From Fratercula arctica (Eukaryota; Chordata; Aves; Charadriiformes; Alcidae), in assembly GCA_947846985.1 (NCBI GenBank), contig CANTUZ010000001.1, positions 2,728,001-2,792,000 of the forward strand: DNA of 64,000 nucleotides, in the 5' to 3' direction. Under the pieces are notes generated by a model, which was not told where the DNA came from, did not search any database, and was given only the letters and a program-made list of their open reading frames with translations. The position numbers were made by a program, and so were the translations under genes. Below are positions 55,501 through 64,000 of the stretch, one piece after another; positions within the stretch are counted from its first letter, which is position 1; every line of letters begins with the position of its first letter.

Positions 55501-57926
55501 GTTGCCTGTGATCTCCTCATCTCTTCCCCCCCCCCCTCCACTGTTGTTTGCATAGTTTCATGGGTTGGATTCTCCTCCTGCGTCTCTGATTCCCAGCAAG
55601 GGGCTGAACTGTGGGGAAAGCGCCGTTGCCTGCCTGTCTGGATCATCCCGGGATTGGAGGCGGGTTTTTATGGCTTGCAGCACAGTGCCTAGTAGATGAA
55701 AACCAGCATAAAGTGGAAATAATTGATCTCCTTTCCCACCCAGCTCTGTGGAGGGAGGAGGCGGCGGCACGTCCACAGAACGCTGGTGCACACAGCCCTG
55801 CAGCTGTCTGCCTCTGCAATCGCACCCTTTATCCCTTAGCTGCAAAAATCAACACAAAATCAACACTTACACCCAAGGAGGCCAGCCCTGCTCTTACTGA
55901 GCCGTTTGTCACGCTCTGGTGCTCACGGCATTTTTGGCTCTGCTATAAAGAATCTTGTTTTTATGCCAATAAAAGCAACTTTGTGAGGGGTTAATTAACT
56001 TTTTTTTTTTAAAAACTTGTGGACAGTTGAGGATGTGAGTGATGAATATATGTATTATTCCTCTGAACATGTTAAATTTGTGGTATTGGAGGGGAGAGTT
56101 CAAACTCTACTGTTAACTTATCATGAAGGGTGGATTGTGACTATGTCAAGGAAAGACATTCCTTTGCTCCATGAGAAAGCTGGTGAAGGATCATTGAATT
56201 ATGCCTTTATATCTGGGAACGGCGCAGGTTGTGCCTAATCTGGGGGTGAAGCAAACGTCTGCCTTAGACCCTTCCACAGCAGGAGAGAGGTTGTGCGTGG
56301 TTTTGATAAGAGGATGCTGCTGTTGACACTGTGGGCAGTGCCTGTGTCGCGATCTATTCTTGTGCTCGGAAACATTTTTATTAGCATGTATCCTGGATGT
56401 GAAGCCAAAAGCCAAGTTGTTTGTTTGTCTATAAAATCGCAGGCTGCAAAACAGTGATGCTTTGGGAATTCTTTCCCTACTCCACCAAGCTGTTTTTCCC
56501 TGTCTTTATCCATCTGGTCCATCCATCTCCTGGCCAGAGCTGTGGCTTTATCTCCAACTTGCTTAACACCGATGTTGGGTTGTGCAAAGAGATTATGGTG
56601 TGAAAGCAGGTTGCTCATGCAAAATGTCCAGTGTCACGGAGGAGAGCTGCAAGATTAGTGCTTTTGCCTGCCGTGTTTTACAACCAGTGAGTGGTGAACC
56701 AGGAAAAATCTTGAACTTTGACTGTCTGGGTTATTTTCAGTGCGAGTCCTTCTGACCTTCCAGGAAATTTCCTCTTCAGGAGGGGGAAGTCAGGCTGGCC
56801 GTGATGCTGCTTTGAAAAAACTCCTGAGTGCAGCCAGGTACGGAAACAGCGGTATGGCAGACTTGCTATTTCTGCAACACCTTCCATTGAAGGAACTGAA
56901 GTGCTTTAATCAATGCGCAGCTCTTGATGAGAGGGATAATTATTCCCGTTTTTACAGAGTGAGAATACAAGAGAGATTAAAATGTCTTTTCTGAAATTGC
57001 AAGCAGTTTTATGACACAGAAATGAACTCAGCTTTCCCTCTAAAGAGCATCCTCTCAGCGTTCTTTGGGTGGTCTCCAGAGGCACCCACTGGGCATCCCA
57101 GCAGAAATGTTCAGTTTGCTCTGGTTCTGGAAAGGTGAATCAGGAACGTCCCTCCCTTGGGGGGCTCATCTCACCTGCGATGTCCCCTGCTCACTGCGTG
57201 TCTTTATGCTTTTGCTACAGATGATCACATGGTAATAAATGAAGTGATGAAAAATAGATTTATTTGGACAGTGCCATTATTTGGGGATTTTAACAGTTTC
57301 ATGTGCCAGCTTGCTGTTGGAAAGCACCAGGAGGCAAAGCAGTTGCAATGCCTTCTTCACGCAAAGAGCAATCAAGCTCTTGCTCATGCTTAAAACAGGG
57401 TGGAAACAGCTTACTTCTCTTGTCCGCATGTTGGCTGCTTGCGTTTTAGTCGCGGTGATGGGTACTGAAAGGAAATAGCTGCAGGGGAATCCCGTGGCTT
57501 CCCTCTAGACAAGCATGGCAGAGCTGCTGTTATGTAGTTCGACTTTGCTATGCCAGAACTATAAACGTCACAGAAAATGCCCAGTTGCAACAGCAGCGGT
57601 GTGTGATTCATCAGAGCTGCTTGAAAGTGGAAAGGGGACCTTGCGTAAGTCAGACCTTCAGCTTATTTGCTGCAGCTTTTATTAGCCAATGATTTTTTTT
57701 TTTTTGCTTATTGTCATTGTCATTTTTGTGCCTTCCGGACAACGATTTCTGAATAACACAAGCATTTAGATATCTGCTGCTTTACGGCTTTCCATGCTGC
57801 TGTCCTCAGCTGGGCTGCAGCTGACTCATCAGGCGGGACAGCTGGATAGTCAGCCCTTCCAAATGCCTTTTTTAACCTGTCATTGTCTATCACTTGTGAC
57901 CCCAATGGAAGGACAAGGTAGAGCCT
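52526..57926. other. Intronic sequence
   Basis: About 5.4 kb of unique non-coding sequence. It holds an MEF2-type motif CTATATTTAG (53919-53928), a C11 run near 55526-55536, and T runs near 56000-56010 and 57691-57703. No exon, RNA gene or clear repeat family is recognised. Confidence 0.55.
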
Positions 57927-58029
57927 GTGTGGATTTCCTGTCCAACCTGCTCTAGGTGAACCTGCTTGGCAGGGGGGATGGACTAGATGATCTCCGAAGG
58001 TCCCTTCCAACCCTGCCATGCTGTGATTC
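57927..58029 (+). mobile_element. CR1 LINE fragment, very short 3' end
   Basis: It starts gtgtggatttcctgtccaac, continues ctgctctaggtgaacctgct and gactagatgatctccgaagg, and ends tgccatgctgtgattcc. About 100 bp remain, of the 'ctctgggtgaccctgct' subfamily shared with 42803 and 16171. Confidence 0.92.
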
Positions 58030-61000
58030 CACGTTGTGGTTTGGCTTTTGGCACCACTCTTGTTGATGCTGCTGGTTTAGCTTTCTCCTTCTGCATCTGC
58101 TGGTGTGGACGTGGGACTCTCTGCAGGTGGATCAAAATGACCACTGCAAGACAAGCTTGGCTTTGGGAATGGCAGATTTCACAAGGACAGCCTGTTGCCT
58201 TGTCTGGAGGTATGACATGTTGGTATCCGTTGTTCTTATGAAGCATGGAGTCAAGCAGGACTTTCCTAGACCCAAATAGAGTCTAATCTGGGGTGTGATA
58301 CAGGAGTCTTTTCAGATTGCCACTGCCAGGGGGAGCTTCCTGGTCATTCTGTGAACATCTGGTTGTGTTCTCTGTGCATCTCTCCTTTGACTGCTTCTCC
58401 TTTCAAGTTCAAGGCTATTTGTCTTTCCTTTTGAGCGAAGGTGGAAGACCTCATATTGCTATCAAGAATGGCACAAATTGCCTCTTTTACTGTCAGGTTT
58501 TTGTGTTCCAGCACTGGCTGCTGATGCTCTCACCCTTTCAACCAGCAAAGAAATCCCTGGGGATTTTCTTTGTGCCAAGCCTCATGACAAAGTAGTGTGT
58601 GTGTGTTTGGTTTACAGACGTTTACTGCCAAGTAAGGGAAAGAAATTGTCCAAGGAATCAGTTTACTGGCTGTTTCTTCACCCAGTCCAGTCTTTGCCCC
58701 TGAATGCATTTTACATCTTTACCAGACTACGTGGGGTAGGACTTATTTGCTCTGAACCACAGCATTTTACAACAGAATTCCTATAAACACTTCTGCAATA
58801 CAGTAATTCTGTTTAAACAGGGGTAAATATTCAGTATTTATCCTATCCTCCATTCTTCCTAATGAAAACCATGCTTATTAAACTCATAAACACCAAAGAG
58901 GAAAGAGCTGGAAACGCATCAGAGCCTGGGATTAGGCTGAGCTGGACAAAGCTGCAAAAGCAGGCTGGGGCCAGGATGGAAACAGGATCAGCAAAGGCAA
59001 ATGCGGAGCTTTTTCCTCTGGCATGGAGTGATCTGTTGAGATGCAGGGCCGTTGGGCCACAGCTTTGCTGAAGATGTCTTGGGGTTTTAATGATTGCAAC
59101 CTTTTCTAGGCCTGGCAGAGGACCCATCTAGCCAAATGTCTTGTTTCTAACTAGCGCCAGAAGCAGACTGCTAGGGAAAAGACCTTCCAAAACCCCCAGG
59201 ATGTGCACAAAATGGTCCTCCTTCTAGTAATCAGTTTTTCCGAAATTTCTTGTGTTAAGAGGTGTTACAGAGGCTATTACATCCGATAGCCTTCATTGGC
59301 TCTATTCTTAGTTAACTTACATAGTCCTTTTTTTATTAAACCCACTTTTATTAAATCTATTTTTAATCTTAAAACCCATTACCGCGGGATGTCGGTGCTT
59401 TAATTAAAGTGAACCATAAACTGAATGCAAGTCAACAACATCATGTGCCTGCAAAAAAGACTGTCATGAGACTGGGATGCGTGAGCAGGAATAACGCCCT
59501 CGGGAGAGATCGAGGATGCAGTCCACCTGCTGCTTGATGCTGATGAGACCTCAGTAGGGATGCGGTGCCCAGCGAGGTGCTCCCATTTCAGGCAAGGCTT
59601 GGACCTCATCCAGTTGGTCCATGCAAGAGCGGTGGGCTACATTATTATTCTTTGTTTTTTTCCAGATGAGCCTCATCAGCAGTGACTGAAAGAGCAGGAC
59701 CCACTTAGATGAGGAAAGATAGCTGCCTCCAAATATGCAAAGTGTTTGGTAAAGAGAGAGGGAATAGTGCATCATTAGCATCAGTAATAGGTTTGTAATA
59801 CTCAAATTATTCCATTAGCATGGCCGGAAGCTCTGGGTATCACGACTTATGTTGCTTGTGAAAGATACAGTAGTTTAACAATGCTGTCAGGAGCTGAGAA
59901 AGTAGAGTAAACGATGCTGCGGGGGGTAGATTGGGGAACCACTCTCGCTCTGTCCTGTTTTCTCATGAATTGGAGGCTCCCTAAGGGATTTTTGTTTACC
60001 TCTGTGCTGAGTCAAAGAGGGAGGATGTAATTGCAGGAGGCAGAGCGTGTCCAGGACATTACTATTGCTGCAGAAAGTCCGCTGGGGCCACTAATAGCCA
60101 GAAACAGCCCTGGTTCCAGCTGTGCACTGTCTCTGGAATGGCGCAGGAATTCCCATCTCAGCACCGTTGAGAGTTGTCAACATTTTGGTGATGATTACAA
60201 CTGCTGGGATCCAGCTAGATATGGCCTCTGTTCAATGAAAGACACCTAGAGAGAAACTGGTCCTCTGTAGTGGCAGGGTGTGGGGTAAAAGAAGAACAGG
60301 CATCTATGGGTTATCCCTTCATTTGGATACCTTTATCCCTTTGCTTGCTACCTGGGCAAGCAAAAACACCCGATTGCTCCTCAGCTTTGCAAGGCTGCAA
60401 GCCCTGAAGCCTGGAGGGAATTAGCCGTCCTGCCTGACTACCCTTTCTGGTTGTGTTTTTGGAGGCTGGGAAGCCAAGGTGTTTTACAAAGTGTAATGAT
60501 GTTATTTTTAGAGATTTGGCTCTCTTTTTGTTGCATCTGCTGATCTGCAGTTCAATTACGGCAGCCCCAGCAGGGACACATATTTCAATAATATGTTCTC
60601 TGCCACTTGCTTTGACCTCCTAAATTGAATTGTAAATGGAGCATGTCACAGCTCAGAAATCTCATTCATGGCCTTCTCTAACAAGGTGTGCAGAGAGCTA
60701 TTAGCCTCGTCTTTGTAATAATCAAATAAGATAAGTCTGAGATGTGCAGTGACTGACTTTAGGGAGCATCTGGTTAGCCATCGAAACCTCAGCAGCCAGA
60801 ATGGCAGGAATTTTTTTTTTTTTCCCTCCTTACTTCAGACCTGTTGTCTGTTAGACCCAATTTCTTCCCTTTTTTTCCCATTTATTTATTTATTGGCAGA
60901 TGCCTCTTATGCCAGACCACAGTGTGTTACCAAGGAGTAGTGAATCAGCCAAAATCTTTGCACTGTTTATGAAGTGGCCAGACTGGCTCAAATCGGTTGC

Positions 61001-61639
61001 GTTGGCAGATGTATCCTTCCAATCAGTCCATCTCCTGCCTGGAGAGGGCTGGGGCAAATGGAAAAAGTCTCTTATGAGATTTGGAGTGTTAAGCAAAGCT
61101 GGGGAGAAGAGGAGAAAATTGAGGGCGAAGAGTAAAAAGCAAAAGTTGGAGAATGTGTTCAAGCAGAGCTTTGTACCAGATGTTCACGGTCTTGGCTGTT
61201 AGATGGAGAGATAATGAAGCTTTTGGACAGTTTATTACAAAGTACTATGAGAGCTGACTGATGTGCTGTGGAGTCCTGCAGACTGCCACCTGCTCTCTCT
61301 TGGGTTCATGAGTCTTAAATCCAACAGGGGGATGAAAGCCTGATCCCTCTGCAGCCTCTTTAAGGTGAGGGAATTGAAGCCCAGGCGCCTTGATTCTGTT
61401 CCCGATGTACGTAAGGTCTGGTAGGTCATTATCTGCTAGTCAAGTATATTGATTTGCTCACTTAAATGCTTCAAATCCTTGGAGTGCATGGTACTTTCCC
61501 TTTATTATATCCCTGTGCAATACAGGATTCAACTATTGAATGTACTTTTGGCAGCGAAGGCTGATTGCCTCCCGGGCTGTAATAGTGACAGTGCAGCGAA
61601 GCAGCTTGAGGGATGTGGGTTTTCCTCTCTACTGACACT
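58030..61639. other. Intronic sequence
   Basis: Unique non-coding sequence with a T12 run near 60810-60821 and TTTA units (60881-60894). The block 60480-60760 is repeat-free and reads like conserved non-coding sequence. A worn match to the ancient repeat seen near 30435 may be present at 59125-59205. Confidence 0.5.
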
Positions 61640-62060
61640 TGAGAGACCACATCTGAGTACTGGGTCTGGTTTGGGGCTCCCTAAAACCAAGGTAGGTTTT
61701 AGGGAGCCCCAGATAGACTCCAAAATGGGTGGAACTGGAGCCTGGGATGTACGAGGAGAGGCTGAGAGCTGGGGTTGTGCAACAGGAGATGGGAAGGGGA
61801 GATCTTACTGCTCTCCGCAACTACCTAAGGAGAAGCTGTAGAGAAGGTGGCAGCTCTTGGCAAGAGGCAACAGACAAAAGTTGCATCAAGGGAAATTCCA
61901 GTTAGACACTAGGAAAGTTTCTCCCCGTGAGGGTGGTGAAACCCTGGAGTGGGAAACAGAGGATGGGAATTTCCATCATTGGAGACATTCAAACCTTGCT
62001 GGGGCATTGCCCTCAGCAGCCTGACCTGCGTTGGCCTTGCCTTGAGTGGGACTTTGGGGC
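61640..62060 (+). mobile_element. Old, degraded CR1 LINE fragment
   Basis: Weak but collinear CR1 words appear in order: gagaccacatctgagtactg, gtctggtttggggctccc, gaggagaggctgagagctgg, aaattccagttagacactag, gtgagggtggtgaaaccctg and ggagacattcaaaccttgct. It lacks a clear 3' tail and has many indels. A perfect 16-bp foldback sits inside it at 61673-61710. Confidence 0.75.
61673..61710. repeat. Perfect 16-bp inverted repeat with 6-nt loop
   Basis: ggggctccctaaaacc (61673-61688), loop aaggta, then its exact reverse complement (61695-61710). The left arm starts as normal CR1 sequence (ttggggctccc), so the right arm looks like a later copy made by template switching. Confidence 0.88.
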
Positions 62061-63257
62061 AGAGGCCCCTTGCTGCCTCATTTATTTTATCTTTAAATGT
62101 TTATTGGGGTCTGCATTTGATCTTGACACTGTGATCAGAGCTAATGAGCTCAAAATCGACTGGGATGGAAAACTGTTCACATTTATAGCATGCAAGTCAC
62201 TGTTTTAAGGATTATGCATTCACGTACCATGAGTTATTAATGACATTTTGTCACTTCACGGTAGGAACTGAAGTACTGTGCGTGCTGACAAAATGCTCCA
62301 GCTGATATTTGCTCTTGTTTATCCTCGGTTCCTGGTTCTAATGGGTGCAGCTGGGAGATGTAGTCATCTTTCATCTTCAGAGATGATTTAATAACTTGCT
62401 TGAAGAAGATATTCTTTTGTTTATTCAAATGAGGTCCAATTGGGTAATCCGGAAATGGAGAATCATGCTGTCAGTTTTTCTTCTGTATTCACTGGATAAA
62501 TGTTAGCTTGCCTCCTTTCCGCTCTAAGCTAATACTGATAAATGCCGACAGGAAATTGATTCTTGAAAATGTCAGAAAATACTTTAGTGAAGACTCATTA
62601 GTAAACTCTTCATTGTATCCGGGAATGAATTTAAACGACCTGAAAACACACTTGAGTAATGGTGGTGCTCCAATTTGAGTCCGGCTCTTGTACTGGCTCT
62701 TGAGGTAGAGAGCAGTTATTTAGGACTACATGGCCTTGATCCTTCGACAAAATCCATTTTTTTGCTAGAGGCAGGTGCCTGGGCTGGTGGATATTTAGAG
62801 ACACAAGGATAGTGTACGCAGCAGTAAGATAAAATACCTTTTCTGTCTTGCTGCATTTGCAAGTTTGAGGGCCTGGTTGTATTGGATGTCGCTGTGAATG
62901 CTGTCTGAATGTAAAGCCTTCAGCACGGCGATTTACAGTGTTCTGTGGGAAAATGATAAATATCTTGTGGCAGGAAGATGGAGATGAGATTCATCCACAG
63001 GTCGCTTAGCCGCTCTGGTTAATATAGCTTACCTTTTCTGAAAGCCCTGTGTTTAAACTGGTAGGTGCTTTCTTCTGGGCTGAAGGCTTGAATTTTAAAG
63101 GAGTCATGGGGAAAGGAGTCTTTAGATGAATAGTGATGGAGCCAAGAACAGAGGAGGGGTTCAGGGACACTTCACCATAGCTCAAGGGAAGCCAGTGGGC
63201 ATCTGGACATCTGATATGTGTGGAGTTATGGAGGTACTAATGTAACTTATTTGAAGT
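62061..63257. other. Intronic sequence
   Basis: Unique AT-rich non-coding sequence between two CR1 copies. The part 62430-62660 is repeat-free with little low-complexity sequence. No exon is recognised. Confidence 0.5.
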
Positions 63258-64000
63258 TGTTGAGGAATTGGTTGGATGGTCACATCAAATTGGTTGGTAG
63301 TGGTCAATGGATCAATGTCCAGATGGCAATTGGTGACAAGTGGTGTCCCTCAAGGGTCTGTATTTGGAGCAGTACTGTTCACTATCTTCACCAATGACAG
63401 TGGCATCAAGTGTGTTCTCAGCAAGTTTGCAGACAACACCAAGCTGAGTGGTGCGGCTGACACACCTGAGGGATGGGAAGCCATCCAGAGGGACCTGGAC
63501 AGGCTGGAGAATTGGGCCCATGTGAACCTCATGAGGTTCAACAAGGGTCCTGCACCTGGGTGGGAGCGACCCCTGGTATCGATACAGGCCGGGGAGTAAA
63601 GAGATTGAGATCAGCCCTGAGGAGAAGGACTTGGGAGTGTCTGTGGGATGAGAAGCTCAACACAAGCTGGCAATGTGCGCTGGCAGCCCAGAAACCCCCC
63701 CGCAGCCTGGGCTGCATCCCCAGCAGCGTGGGCAGCAGGGCGAGGGGGGGGATTCTGCCCCTCTGCTCCGCTCGGGGGAGACCCCCCTGCAGTGCTGCCT
63801 CCAGCTCTGGGGCCTCAGCACAGGAGAGACACGGAGCTGTTGGAGCGGGGCCAGAGGAGGCCCCGGAGATGCTGGGAGGGCTGGAGCCCCTCTGCTGTGA
63901 GGACAGGCTGAGAGAGCTGGGGGGGTTCAGCCTGGAGAAGAGAAGGCTCCGGGGAGACCTTATAGCAGCTGTCCCCGAGAGATGGGGAGCAACTCTTTAT
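63258..64000 (+). mobile_element. CR1 LINE, part of the reverse-transcriptase domain through ORF2 end, runs off the window
   Basis: It begins at ttgaggaattggttggatgg. The frame from 63276 reads [20 protein letters not shown] and holds two reverse-transcriptase landmarks: GVPQGS (63342-63359) and the catalytic FADD box, here FADN (63426-63437). The second catalytic aspartate is therefore replaced by asparagine and the enzyme would be inactive; a TAA stop follows at 63597. Downstream it matches tgagaagctcaacacaagct, cagcctggagaagagaaggc and the GC-rich segment (63733-63901) also found at 9292 and 23471. The 3' end lies beyond the window. Confidence 0.95.

Noticed and set aside
63648..63911. Proline/glycine-rich open frames at the window end
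   Set aside because: They are alternative frames of the GC-rich CR1 segment, not host genes.
1..64000. CRISPR arrays, prokaryotic operons, prophage, tRNA or rRNA genes
   Set aside because: No regularly spaced repeats, ribosome-binding-site-led gene runs or recognisable RNA genes; intron-like texture and CR1 copies indicate vertebrate DNA.

Overview
The window looks like a piece of a bird genome. Three things point there. (1) About 17 fragments of CR1 LINE retrotransposons lie in both orientations, with the typical avian 3' tails (ATTCTATGATTCTAT-like) and the conserved C-terminal part of CR1 ORF2; by eye they make up roughly 7 kb, about 11% of the window. (2) No other repeat family is prominent. 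(3) The one protein-coding exon I can identify matches the N-terminus of vertebrate GDPD5 (GDE2), with a lysine at residue 39 as I recall for the chick protein. There are no operons, prokaryotic genes, CRISPR arrays, rRNA or tRNA genes that I can see.

Layout. Bases 1 to about 6477 are non-coding, probably a 5'-UTR intron or upstream DNA of GDPD5. At about 6478-6652 there is an exon with a polypyrimidine acceptor, a short 5' UTR carrying a tiny upstream ORF, a strong Kozak ATG at 6536, 39 codons and a GTGGGT donor. Everything downstream, about 57 kb, reads as non-coding DNA in the same transcriptional direction. I searched for the next GDPD5 coding segment (the first membrane helix, starting W-E-R-L-W) and for later landmarks such as the GHRG catalytic motif and did not find them. 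The simplest reading is that the rest of the window is the large first coding intron, filled with CR1 copies, simple repeats and stretches of unique sequence.

Most long open frames are chance frames or CR1 remnants. The more interesting points are: a nested CR1-in-CR1 insertion at 15993-16686; three CR1 copies identical by eye over 169 bp that share three single-base deletions which together preserve an open frame; two exon-like segments with good splice signals and lengths divisible by three (8291-8341, 10299-10361); several perfect short-loop foldbacks; a 2 x 30 bp tandem duplication; a G-quadruplex motif; and a few repeat-free AT-rich blocks that read like conserved non-coding elements. 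I see no evidence of an undescribed multi-gene system.
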